From positions 1 through 10,774 of the forward strand of contig URYM01000039.1 in NCBI GenBank assembly GCA_900552095.1: DNA of 10,774 nt. Reading direction: 5' to 3'. Position numbers and translations under genes: made by a program. Shown here one piece after another: positions 1 through 6,264 of the stretch. Each line of letters opens with the position of its first letter. The stretch's first letter is position 1. The DNA is from an uncultured Blautia sp. GTDB taxonomy: Bacteria; Bacillota; Clostridia; Lachnospirales; Lachnospiraceae. The notes below the pieces were generated by a model that worked only from the letters and a program-made list of their open reading frames with translations, was not told where the DNA came from and searched no databases.

Positions 1-44
1 CCCTGATTAAGAGTCAGGTGCTCTACCAACTGAGCTAATCGCGC
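1..44 (-). tRNA. tRNA-Lys (anticodon CUU), 5' part only
   Basis: Read on the minus strand from base 44 there is a 7-nt acceptor 5' strand (GCGCGAT), TA at positions 8-9, and a D arm GCTCAGTTGGTAGAGC. A perfect 5-bp anticodon stem (CCTGA/TCAGG) encloses the 7-nt loop CTCTTAA. Loop positions 34-36 are CTT, so it decodes AAG (lysine). The variable loop, T arm and 3' acceptor strand lie beyond the left edge, so acceptor pairing cannot be verified. A consensus promoter lies about 40 bases upstream. It may be a single tRNA or the first of a cluster; the window does not show which. Confidence 0.93.
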
Positions 45-83
45 TTATGGATTTGTTTTCGTCATTTCCTTGACGCAAAAATT

Positions 84-112
84 ATTATACTCGAAGTCCC
101 GGCAAAAAGCAA
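84..112 (-). promoter_or_regulatory. Sigma-A promoter for the tRNA-Lys transcript
   Basis: On the minus strand TTGCTT (107-112) serves as the -35 and a perfect TATAAT (84-89) as the -10, with exactly 17 bases between them. The expected start of transcription is near base 77, about 33 bases before the mature tRNA 5' end, leaving a short leader for RNase P to remove. The match and position make this one of the better supported promoters in the window. Confidence 0.82.
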
Positions 113-118
113 GCATTT

Positions 119-142
119 TTTCGAAAAATTTTTAAAAATTTT
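119..142 (-). promoter_or_regulatory. AT-rich UP-element-like block upstream of the tRNA promoter
   Basis: Just upstream of the tRNA -35 (minus-strand sense) lies a run of A and T tracts containing a perfect 18-bp palindrome, AAAATTTTTAAAAATTTT, at 125-142. Relative to a start near base 77 it covers roughly -42 to -65. This overlaps the window where UP elements contact the RNA polymerase alpha C-terminal domain at stable-RNA promoters. The UP role is inferred from position and composition. Confidence 0.45.
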
Positions 143-196
143 CCGGGGATTTTTCCGAAAGCGAAAAAGGGACGGATTTCCAGGCTTTTCAGGGAG

Positions 197-247
197 AAAA
201 AAGATGCCGCAAAATGTATAAAAATGGAACTGATACATTTTGCGGCA
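197..247 (-). terminator. Rho-independent terminator of the LysR-trmB-small ORF unit
   Basis: A perfect 15-bp inverted repeat, TGCCGCAAAATGTAT at 205-219 and its complement at 233-247, encloses a 13-base loop. In minus-strand sense the hairpin is followed after two bases by a run of six T (202 down to 197). It starts 5 bases after the stop of the 47-residue ORF. The plus-strand side lacks an immediate T tract, so termination should mainly act leftward. It also insulates the tRNA promoter from read-through. Confidence 0.82.
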
Positions 248-252
248 GGATG

Positions 253-396
253 CTATTTCTTTTTTCGCTTTGGTTCGCTTAAGAGCTGTTCCAGCTCTTT
301 CAGGTTTTTCCAGATCACAAGTCCCCGGCTGCCGGGGCGCTGCCGTTCATAGATCCAGGCAGCCAGGGAACGCTGAAATCCTTTAAACTGTCCCAT
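253..396 (-). CDS. Small basic protein of unknown function (47 aa)
   Basis: The reading frame runs from ATG at 396 to TAG at 255-253 and gives 47 residues. It begins MGQFKGFQRSLAAWIY and ends in a lysine/arginine-rich tail (EPKRKKK). An AGGA lies five bases before the ATG, and the start is 25 bases after the trmB stop on the same strand. The frame ends immediately before a strong terminator, which is how a genuine last gene of a transcription unit would sit. The middle holds a probable amphipathic helix (WKNLKELEQLLSE). There is no signal peptide or membrane segment. The basic character would suit an RNA- or ribosome-associated protein, but I do not recognise a family and assign no function. 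It could be chance coding, although the RBS, spacing and codon use argue against that. Confidence 0.55.
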   Translation of the reverse strand: MGQFKGFQRSLAAWIYERQRPGSRGLVIWKNLKELEQLLSEPKRKKK

Positions 397-421
397 AGAT
401 GTCCTGAAAAAATTTTTCTTC

Positions 422-1075
422 CTATATTATATGCGTGCGGTCTGCGATAAGTTTATGGATGGGATTGCCCTGGGAAGAAAATTTCTCTTCATACTCGGTC
501 ATAACATTTCCCTCGCAGAGAGCCAGGTTATGGTGGAGATCGAAGGTGTGGGCTTTCAGGTTCCAGCCGGCTTCTTTTACCTCTTCCAGAGAAAATTCAA
601 ACAGAGGCCGGTTGTCTGTCTTGAAATGAATTTCACCTTCCGGAGTTAAGATCTGATCGTAACGCGCCAGAAACTGACGGGAGGTAAGGCGGCGTTTGGC
701 ATGGCGCTCTTTCGGCCAGGGATCGGAGAAGTTCAGATAGATCCGGTCTACTTCACCTGGGGCAAAAACCTGGGGCAGCTCCCTGGCATCCATGCGGATA
801 AAATAAAGGTTGGGAAGTTCTTCTTCCTGCTCTCTTTTCTGCAGAGCCCGGAGAAGGACACTGTCGTACATTTCAATTCCGAGATAGTTCACGTCCGGAT
901 TCCGGCGGGCCATTTCCATGAGAAACTGCCCCTTTCCCATTCCCACTTCAATATGAAGGGGGTGGCGGTTTTGAAAGACCTGGTTCCAGCTGCCCCGCTT
1001 ACTTTCCGGTTCTTGTACCACGAAGGGGCTTTCGCTGATTGCTTCCCTGGAACCCGGTATATTTCTCAGTCGCAT
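422..1075 (-). CDS. trmB: tRNA (guanine-N7-)-methyltransferase TrmB
   Basis: Cytoplasmic SAM-dependent enzyme that makes m7G at position 46 in the variable loop of tRNAs. The 217 residues match the usual bacterial length. A class I methyltransferase fold is indicated by the SAM-binding motif EVGMGKG (residues 43-49) and an acidic residue in LGIEMYD (65-71). The TrmB signature NFSDPWPKERHAKRRL lies at 115-130, with KTDN at 152-155 and the C-terminal TEYE at 193-196. The start MRLRNIPG is typical for the family. The upstream AAGGAG is 10 bases from this ATG, while another out-of-frame ATG lies closer (see findings). The gene follows the LysR regulator after 50 bases without a clear promoter or terminator, so co-transcription is likely. 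Family assignment is firm. Confidence 0.95.
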   Translation of the reverse strand: MRLRNIPGSREAISESPFVVQEPESKRGSWNQVFQNRHPLHIEVGMGKGQFLMEMARRNPDVNYLGIEMYDSVLLRALQKREQEEELPNLYFIRMDARELPQVFAPGEVDRIYLNFSDPWPKERHAKRRLTSRQFLARYDQILTPEGEIHFKTDNRPLFEFSLEEVKEAGWNLKAHTFDLHHNLALCEGNVMTEYEEKFSSQGNPIHKLIADRTHII

Positions 1076-1125
1076 TGCATTTTCTCTCCTTTTTTAACGG
1101 TATATTTGAAGGTTTCAACCTTTTA

Positions 1126-2010
1126 TCAGCTGCATATCATTTCTTTTAACTGGGCGGCAGCCATGCTCAGCTTCTGTTCCCTGTCTTCCAGCAGGTAGAT
1201 TCCCCGCGGAGGGATCTCTTCTTCCAGATGAAGTTCTACCACAGAACCCTTCTCAAGCCCGGACTCCGCGATTTTCCGAGGAAGGAAACCGATCCCGAGA
1301 TTATGTGTCACGATTGGCAGGATCAGATCCGCGGCGGCAGCTTCAATATCGGGTTCTGCGGTGATCCCGTGTTTTAAGAGCAGGTCATCATAGAATGCTC
1401 TCGTCTTGGTACCTCGAGATAGAAGGATCAGAGGGTAACGTTTCAGATCCTGGAAATGCAGAGTGCGTTCTGCCAGACGGCGGAAGCGGGAACCTCCGAT
1501 CAGAATGTCGTGGAAATGGCCGACCACTGTTTTCTGCACCTTATTTTCCACATCCACAGGTCCGCTCACTACGGCCAGCTCGATTTCCCGGTTTTCCAGC
1601 ATTTCCATGGCCTTCGGGGTGATGCAGTTCTGAATTCGGATCTTGATTCCGGGGTATTTGGCGCGGAACAGTTCCAGTTTCTCAAATAAGAAGCAGTGCA
1701 GAGCCGTTTCGTTGGCGCCAATCTGAATACTGCCTTCCTCCAGTCCGCATTCCCGCTTCAGAAGAGCCTCTCCGGCCAGAATTTCCTCATAAGCCACCCG
1801 GATATGCTGGTAGAGATCCAGCCCTTCCGGCGTCAGAGTCACGCCCTTCTGGGTTCGGGTAAAGAGGGTGCAGCCCAGATCCTGTTCCAGAAGCTTGATT
1901 GTGCGGGAGACGGAAGGCTGAGAGGACATTAAGATTCCGGCTGCCCGGGTGAAACTGCTGTATTTTGCTACATAATAAAAGATTTTATAGTACTCCAGAT
2001 TGGATGCCAC
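1126..2010 (-). CDS. LysR-family transcriptional regulator
   Basis: A DNA-binding regulator of standard LysR size (294 aa). The N-terminal winged helix-turn-helix covers about residues 5-64 and includes FTRAAGILMSSQPSVSRTIK, followed by a LEQDLGCTLFTR wing and TLTPEG. A linker helix and a periplasmic-binding-protein-like effector domain follow (IQIGANETA, ELAVVSGPVD, GIGFLPRKIAE). I chose the GTG at 2010 because GGAGGTGA lies seven bases upstream and the protein then begins MASNLEYYKIFYYVAKY, the usual LysR start. An in-frame ATG 36 bases further up has no ribosome site. Target and effector are unknown. It is transcribed divergently from the ATPase operon, a classic arrangement for LysR proteins that control the neighbouring operon and themselves. 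That link is inference. Confidence 0.92.
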   Translation of the reverse strand: MASNLEYYKIFYYVAKYSSFTRAAGILMSSQPSVSRTIKLLEQDLGCTLFTRTQKGVTLTPEGLDLYQHIRVAYEEILAGEALLKRECGLEEGSIQIGANETALHCFLFEKLELFRAKYPGIKIRIQNCITPKAMEMLENREIELAVVSGPVDVENKVQKTVVGHFHDILIGGSRFRRLAERTLHFQDLKRYPLILLSRGTKTRAFYDDLLLKHGITAEPDIEAAAADLILPIVTHNLGIGFLPRKIAESGLEKGSVVELHLEEEIPPRGIYLLEDREQKLSMAAAQLKEMICS

Positions 2011-2014
2011 CGCT

Positions 2015-2022
2015 TCACCTCC
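2015..2022 (-). promoter_or_regulatory. Ribosome binding site deciding the LysR GTG start
   Basis: The minus strand reads GGAGGTGA followed by AGCG and then GTG. This near-perfect Shine-Dalgarno lies inside the longer ATG-initiated frame (start 2046). It argues that translation begins at 2010 and that the upstream codons are untranslated leader. Confidence 0.8.
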
Positions 2023-2059
2023 ATAGAATTTTGATATGGACTTCATCGAATATTATTAT

Positions 2060-2088
2060 TTTCTATTATGTCGAAACTATAGTATAAT
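2060..2088 (+). promoter_or_regulatory. Probable promoter of the V/A-ATPase operon
   Basis: A perfect -10 TATAAT lies at 2083-2088, 47 bases before the first ATPase start codon. At 17-base spacing the -35 is TTTCTA, a poor match to TTGACA. Transcription would start near 2095 and give a leader of about 40 bases. A good -10 with a weak -35 fits a promoter that needs an activator, and a LysR gene is divergent next door. The -10 is clear to see; the activation idea is inference. Confidence 0.55.
2063..2082. promoter_or_regulatory. Candidate operator dyad between LysR and the ATPase operon
   Basis: The 20 bases CTAT-N4-TCGA-N4-ATAG form an interrupted dyad with the TCGA palindrome exactly at the centre (2072/2073). 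It occupies the spacer between the predicted -35 and -10 of the ATPase promoter. A LysR protein or another repressor/activator could bind it. The region is AT-rich, so chance symmetry is possible. Confidence 0.3.
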
Positions 2089-2135
2089 ACACGGACGAAA
2101 GAACTGCAAGCTCTAATTAGGGCGAAAGGAGTAAT

Positions 2136-2447
2136 ATGGAATCTGTTATAACCAAGCTTTCTGAAATAGAAATTGCCGCGGAGCGGATCATGGATCAGGC
2201 TCAGCAGCAGAAGAAAGAACTGGAAAGTGAAATGGAAAAACGCTCTGCCCAGTTCGACGTTCAGGTGGAGGCTGAGACCGCAGAGCGGCTGGAAAAGCTG
2301 CGCTGTGACCTTCAGGCTCAGATGGAGAAAGAACTTGACTTCTTAAAGAAGGGAGCAGAGCAGGCGCAGGAGACTCTGGAGAAGGCTTATCAGCAGAAGC
2401 ATGAGCAGCTCTCTGAGGGGATCTTTAATGAAATCATAAGGATGTGA
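2136..2447 (+). CDS. ntpF: V/A-type ATPase subunit G/H (peripheral stalk, NtpF-like)
   Basis: First gene of the ATPase operon, 103 residues. The protein is almost wholly charged and polar with heptad-like spacing (KLSEIEIAAERIMDQAQQQKK onward) and has no membrane segment, as expected for a long coiled coil. The family pairs with subunit E as the peripheral stalk (stator), linking the A3B3 head to subunit I. The opening MESVITKLSEIE and the final IFNEIIRM fit bacterial V-type G/H subunits. Sequence alone is weak evidence for such a coiled coil, but its place at the head of an otherwise complete operon that has no other G/H gene settles the call. AAAGGAG lies four bases before the ATG. The next gene starts after a 4-base gap. 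Confidence 0.82.
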   Translation: MESVITKLSEIEIAAERIMDQAQQQKKELESEMEKRSAQFDVQVEAETAERLEKLRCDLQAQMEKELDFLKKGAEQAQETLEKAYQQKHEQLSEGIFNEIIRM

Positions 2448-2451
2448 TATT

Positions 2452-3492
2452 ATGGGAGGCTTACTTGCCTACAGTGGTCTGACCACAAAAATACGTGCCA
2501 TGCAGAGCCGTCTGATCACCAATGAGCAGTATAACAGCATTGTTCAGCTTTCTACAGTCACAGATGTAGTGGAGTATCTGCGCCGGATCCCTTCCTACGA
2601 TGATGTACTCGCCGATCTTACGGAAGAGGAACTGCACCGGGGAAGGATCGAACGGCAGCTTCGGAGATCTATTTACCGGGACTTTACCAAGATCTATCAG
2701 TTTTCCAACGGAAAGCAGAGGAAGTTCCTGGATCTTTATTTTCGGAGATATGAGATTATCTTTATCAAAAACTGCTTAAACCGGATCATGGATTACGGCA
2801 GTGCCCGGCTTGCCATGACCGGGTTTGAGGAGTTCTTCCGGAAACATTCAAAGCTGGATCTGGAAAAGCTGATGAATTCTTCTACTTTGGATGAATTTGT
2901 GGCAAACTTAAAGGGAAGCGACTTTTATACGCCGCTGATCCGTCTGCAGAATGTGGAGAATCCCACGCTCTTTGACTACGAGATGGCGATTGATCTCTAT
3001 TATTTCAATCAGATCTGGAAACAGAAGGACAAGTTCTTCCGAAAGAAAGATCTGGAGGAGATGACGCTGGCTTACGGCAGCAAATTTGATATTATTAACA
3101 CGCAGTGGATCTACCGCTGCAAAAAGTATTACCACATGGACAGCACGGATATCTATGCGCTGCTGATTCCGGTGTACTACCGGCTTAAGCCGGAGACGAT
3201 TACCCGTCTGGTGGAGGCGGAGAGCCTGGAGCAGTTTGATGCTGTGATGGCGCAGACTTACTATGGAAAACATTATGACAACTTCTCCACGGCAGAACTG
3301 GATAATCTCTATGTATATGTGATGAAGCACATTCTGGCGGCAGAATCCCGGCGGAATCCCTACTCCATTGCTACGCTGTACTGTTACCTCTACTTTAAGG
3401 ACCATGAAGTGCAGCGGCTTACGATTGCTCTGGAGTGCGTTCGATATAAAGTGCCTCCGGCAGAGGCAATCCAATATATTATGAAAGCTTAG
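2452..3492 (+). CDS. ntpC: V/A-type ATPase subunit C (central adaptor, d-like)
   Basis: The 346-residue soluble, helix-rich protein is the usual size for bacterial NtpC/VatC (homologous to eukaryotic subunit d and archaeal C). It is the funnel-shaped socket joining the D-F shaft to the proteolipid ring. Family features include the start GGLLAYSGLTTKIRAMQSRL, repeated YxxDFxKIYxF-like helices (IYRDFTKIYQF), and the paired aromatic/arginine helices typical of its three repeated domains. No membrane segments are seen. Its ribosome site AAGGATGTGA overlaps the stop of the preceding gene, suggesting translational coupling. It lies before subunit I, whereas in Enterococcus hirae and Thermus the C gene follows E. 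Confidence 0.93.
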   Translation: MGGLLAYSGLTTKIRAMQSRLITNEQYNSIVQLSTVTDVVEYLRRIPSYDDVLADLTEEELHRGRIERQLRRSIYRDFTKIYQFSNGKQRKFLDLYFRRYEIIFIKNCLNRIMDYGSARLAMTGFEEFFRKHSKLDLEKLMNSSTLDEFVANLKGSDFYTPLIRLQNVENPTLFDYEMAIDLYYFNQIWKQKDKFFRKKDLEEMTLAYGSKFDIINTQWIYRCKKYYHMDSTDIYALLIPVYYRLKPETITRLVEAESLEQFDAVMAQTYYGKHYDNFSTAELDNLYVYVMKHILAAESRRNPYSIATLYCYLYFKDHEVQRLTIALECVRYKVPPAEAIQYIMKA

Positions 3493-3500
3493 GCTTTCCG

Positions 3501-3507
3501 GGAGGTG
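3501..3507 (+). promoter_or_regulatory. Ribosome binding site for subunit I GTG start
   Basis: GGAGGTG lies seven bases before GTG 3515. The next in-frame ATG (3527) is 19 bases away, too far, so the GTG is the start. Confidence 0.8.
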
Positions 3508-3514
3508 TTTACAA

Positions 3515-5452
3515 GTGATAGAAAAAATGAAGTTTTTAAGCATCACCGGACCGAAAGCAGACATTGACCGGGTTGTGGATCAGTATCTTTCCAAGTATGA
3601 GATTCATCTGGAAAATGCACTGGCCAGCCTGCAGAGCGTGCAGAGCCTGACGCCTTATATTCAGGTGAATCCTTACCGGGATACCCTGAACAAGGCGGAG
3701 GAACTGGTAAGTCTTCTGCAGGATACCGGAACGGAGCCCGCGTCCGTCTCCTTAAAGGAAGCGGCGGAGCTGGTGGAGGAGCTGGATCAGAAGCTTGCCC
3801 GGTTCAATGAACAGCGAAAAGGTCTGGAGGAGCAGCGCCAGAAGGTGGTGGATCAGCTGGAGGCGATCAAGCCGTTCCAGGGACTGTCCTTCGATCTGGA
3901 GGCGATTTTGGACTTTAAGTTTATTAAGTTCCGTTTTGGAAGGATTCCGAGGGAATATTATTCCAAGTTTGAAAATTATATTTACTCGAATTTTGACACC
4001 CTGTTCTGCAAATGTCTTTCTGATGATGAGTATATATGGGGTGTGTATTTCTGTCCCAAGTCAGAGGCGATCAAGATCGATGCGATCTACGCTTCCATGC
4101 ATTTTGAGCGGATCTACATTTCCGAAGAGTTTCACGGATCTCCCGAGCAGATCTATCATGATCTGATGGAGGATCTGGATCAGGTCAACAGGAGCCTGGA
4201 GGAGAATAAGGTAAGAGCTCAGGAGCCATTGACAGCCTGTGCGGCCCGTCTTCTGGGAGCCCGGGACAGACTGGCCTCCCATTCTCAGAACTTTGATGTG
4301 CGCCGTCTCGCGGCCTGCACAAAAGAGAAAAGGGAAGTGTTCTATATCCTCTGCGGCTGGATGACGCAGAAGGATGCGTCCGCTTTCCAGAAAGAGATTG
4401 AGGTGGATGAGTCTATTTACTGCTTTATCGAGGAGGGGGTGGATCACCATGAGTCCGAGCCTCCGGTAAAACTTAAGAATCCCAGGCTTTTCAAACCCTT
4501 CGAGATGTACGTGAAGATGTATGGTCTTCCTTCCTATAATGAAATGGATCCGACCATTTTTGTGGGACTTACGTATTCTCTGATCTTCGGCGCCATGTTC
4601 GGCGATGTGGGACAGGGACTGCTGCTTTTGATCGGCGGCGCTCTCCTCTACCATTTCAAGAAGATCACCCTGGCGGCGATCATCAGTCTGGCGGGAATCT
4701 TCTCTACCTTCTTTGGATTTATGTTCGGAAGTGTGTTTGGATTCGAGGATCTGATTCCGGCGGTCTGGTTAAAGCCGGTGGAAGCGATGACAATGGTTCC
4801 CGGACTGGGAAATATGAACACGGTTTTCGTGGTGGCGATCGTCTTCGGTATGTTCCTGATCCTTACTACCATGGTGCTCCATGTGATCAATGCGGTGAGA
4901 GCTCATGATATTGAAAATATTCTCTTTGACCAGAATGCGCTCTGCGGTCTTGTTTTCTACGGATCTCTGGTAGCCGTGGCGCTTTTATTCCTGACCGGCC
5001 ATAAGCTGCCGGCAGCGGTAGTCCTGGGCGTGATGTTCGGGATTCCGCTGATCCTGATCATGCTGAAAGAACCGCTGACCCACCTGGTGGAGAAGAAATC
5101 TCCTGTGATCGAGGGCGGAAAAGTGATGTTCTTTGTGCAGAGCTTTTTTGAGTTATTTGAGGTAATGTTAAGTTACCTTTCAAATACACTTTCCTTTGTC
5201 CGTATCGGCGCTTTTGCCGTGAGCCATGCTGCCATGATGGAGGTTGTGCTCATGCTGGGAGGCGCTGCGGAGGGCGGTTCCATTAACTGGATCGTCATTG
5301 TGCTGGGCAACCTGTTTGTCTGCGCGATGGAAGGCCTGATCGTGGGAATCCAGGTACTCCGTCTTGAGTACTATGAGATGTTCAGCCGTTTCTACCGCGG
5401 AAGCGGAAGGGAATTCAAACCGTTTTTAAAGAAAAAGGCAGAAAAAAACTAA
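3515..5452 (+). CDS. ntpI: V/A-type ATPase subunit I (membrane stator, a-like)
   Basis: A 645-residue protein with a cytosolic N-terminal half (to about residue 345, with a coiled coil near 75-125) that docks the peripheral stalks. The C-terminal membrane domain has about eight transmembrane helices, from PTIFVGLTYSLIFG (346 on) to the last helix ending GIQVLRLEYYEMFSRFY. The subunit forms the ion half-channels against the K ring. The essential arginine of the family is Arg563, in SNTLSFVRIGAFAVSHA. The YEMFSRFY end motif is also conserved. Length agrees with E. hirae NtpI and Thermus VatI. The start is GTG. It lies 22 bases after subunit C and 34 before K. Confidence 0.95.
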   Translation: MIEKMKFLSITGPKADIDRVVDQYLSKYEIHLENALASLQSVQSLTPYIQVNPYRDTLNKAEELVSLLQDTGTEPASVSLKEAAELVEELDQKLARFNEQRKGLEEQRQKVVDQLEAIKPFQGLSFDLEAILDFKFIKFRFGRIPREYYSKFENYIYSNFDTLFCKCLSDDEYIWGVYFCPKSEAIKIDAIYASMHFERIYISEEFHGSPEQIYHDLMEDLDQVNRSLEENKVRAQEPLTACAARLLGARDRLASHSQNFDVRRLAACTKEKREVFYILCGWMTQKDASAFQKEIEVDESIYCFIEEGVDHHESEPPVKLKNPRLFKPFEMYVKMYGLPSYNEMDPTIFVGLTYSLIFGAMFGDVGQGLLLLIGGALLYHFKKITLAAIISLAGIFSTFFGFMFGSVFGFEDLIPAVWLKPVEAMTMVPGLGNMNTVFVVAIVFGMFLILTTMVLHVINAVRAHDIENILFDQNALCGLVFYGSLVAVALLFLTGHKLPAAVVLGVMFGIPLILIMLKEPLTHLVEKKSPVIEGGKVMFFVQSFFELFEVMLSYLSNTLSFVRIGAFAVSHAAMMEVVLMLGGAAEGGSINWIVIVLGNLFVCAMEGLIVGIQVLRLEYYEMFSRFYRGSGREFKPFLKKKAEKN

Positions 5453-5471
5453 AAAAGAAACAGGTATAATT

Positions 5472-5478
5472 AAGGAGG
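5472..5478 (+). promoter_or_regulatory. Very strong ribosome binding site for subunit K
   Basis: The full anti-16S match AAGGAGG lies eight bases before the ATG, followed by an A-rich unstructured spacer. K is needed in about ten or more copies per complex, against one for most neighbours. A strong site here makes sense as a way to set stoichiometry inside one transcript. Confidence 0.75.
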
Positions 5479-5486
5479 ATTAAAAA

Positions 5487-5921
5487 ATGAACACATTAAT
5501 TCAGTTTACCGTAGCAGCAGCATTGATCTTGAGCATTATCCTTCCCATGGGATACTTCCTTCTGGGAGCAAAGACAAAGAAACGTTATAAAAAATCTCTG
5601 GCATTCAACTGCTTTGGTTTCTTCGGCGCCCTGCTGGTGGGAACTATGATGATGTTTGCCGGCGCAAGTTCTGTACATGCGGCAGCAGCCGATAACGGCG
5701 CAGCTCTTGCAACAGGTCTGGGCTACATTGGTGCGGCTCTGGTTACCGGTCTGTCCGGTATCGGTTCCGGTATCGCCGTTGCTTCCTCTGCAAGCGCAGC
5801 TCTGGGTGCGATCAGTGAGGACGGATCTCTGTTTGGTAAGTCCATGATCTTCGTAGCCATGGCCGAAGGTATCGCCCTGTACGGTCTGATTATTTCCTTC
5901 ATGATTCTTGGTAAATTATAA
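5487..5921 (+). CDS. ntpK: V/A-type ATPase subunit K (proteolipid, rotor ring c-like), atypical N-terminus
   Basis: Rotor-ring subunit that carries the transported ion. The 144 residues include four hydrophobic segments, about 4-27, 38-60, 77-109 and 118-141. The C-terminal pair is a classic proteolipid hairpin: a glycine/alanine-rich helix (GLSGIGSGIAVASSASAALGAI), a polar loop (SEDGSLFGK) and a helix with the ion-binding carboxylate Glu127 in AMAEGIALYG. The N-terminal pair is unlike the first hairpin of E. hirae NtpK: it has no glycine-rich helix and no carboxylate, has a strongly basic loop (KTKKRYKK, 29-36), and ends ASSVHA-AAA, which resembles a signal peptidase I site near residue 65. 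Removal would leave a mature protein of about 79 residues, the size of a two-helix c subunit. Thermus VatL is, as I recall, also made with a cleaved leader. Family assignment is secure; processing is inference. Confidence 0.92.
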   Translation: MNTLIQFTVAAALILSIILPMGYFLLGAKTKKRYKKSLAFNCFGFFGALLVGTMMMFAGASSVHAAAADNGAALATGLGYIGAALVTGLSGIGSGIAVASSASAALGAISEDGSLFGKSMIFVAMAEGIALYGLIISFMILGKL

Positions 5922-5935
5922 AAGGTGGAATTTCC

Positions 5936-6244
5936 ATGAAAATGTATCTGATCAGTGATAATGTGGACACTCAGACCGGCATGCGGCTGGCAGGGGTGGA
6001 AGGCGTGGTGGTGCACACCCGCGAGGAACTGGGAGAGGCGCTGGAGAAAGCCCTCTCGGACAAGGAAGTGGGGATTCTCCTGCTGACAGAGAAGTTTGGC
6101 CGGGAATTTCCTCAGCTGATCGACGACGTGAAGCTGAACCATAAGCTGCCGCTGATCATTGAGATCCCGGACCGCCACGGCACAGGCCGGAAGCCTGATT
6201 TTATCACATCGTATGTCAATGAAGCAATTGGACTGAAGCTGTAG
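5936..6244 (+). CDS. ntpG: V/A-type ATPase subunit F (central shaft, NtpG-like)
   Basis: A small soluble protein of 102 residues, the usual length for bacterial subunit F (called NtpG in E. hirae, homologous to yeast Vma7). It binds the central shaft subunit D and rotates with it. The start KMYLISDNVDTQTGMRLAGV matches the family's opening beta strand and GxRLAG-like turn. The alternating strand/helix pattern (GILLLTEKFG, LPLIIEIPD) is the Rossmann-like N-domain, and the short C-terminal helix (YVNEAIGLKL) contacts D. Ribosome site AAGGTGG lies seven bases before the ATG. The gene follows K by 14 bases. In E. hirae and Thermus it lies after C and just before A, but here E separates it from A. 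Confidence 0.93.
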   Translation: MKMYLISDNVDTQTGMRLAGVEGVVVHTREELGEALEKALSDKEVGILLLTEKFGREFPQLIDDVKLNHKLPLIIEIPDRHGTGRKPDFITSYVNEAIGLKL

Positions 6245-6264
6245 AGCAAAAAGACAGAACAAAG

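Noticed and set aside
150..168. Hairpin TTTTTC/GAAAAA near 150-168
   Set aside because: A six-pair stem of mostly A-T in an A/T-tract region is too weak to call a structure.
1109..1122. Inverted repeat AAGGTT-TC-AACCTT between the LysR gene and trmB as a terminator
   Set aside because: The stem is only about five pairs with a tiny loop and no T run in the direction of transcription. The two genes are more likely read through.
2011..2046. ATG at 2046 as the start of the LysR gene (306 aa)
   Set aside because: There is no ribosome site before it. A near-perfect GGAGGTGA lies downstream, placed for GTG 2010, and the extra 12 residues are not LysR-like.
5465..5470. TATAAT before subunit K as an internal promoter
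   Set aside because: At 17-base spacing the upstream hexamer is all A with no -35 likeness. The motif probably arises by chance in the AT-rich gap, although a weak promoter cannot be fully excluded.
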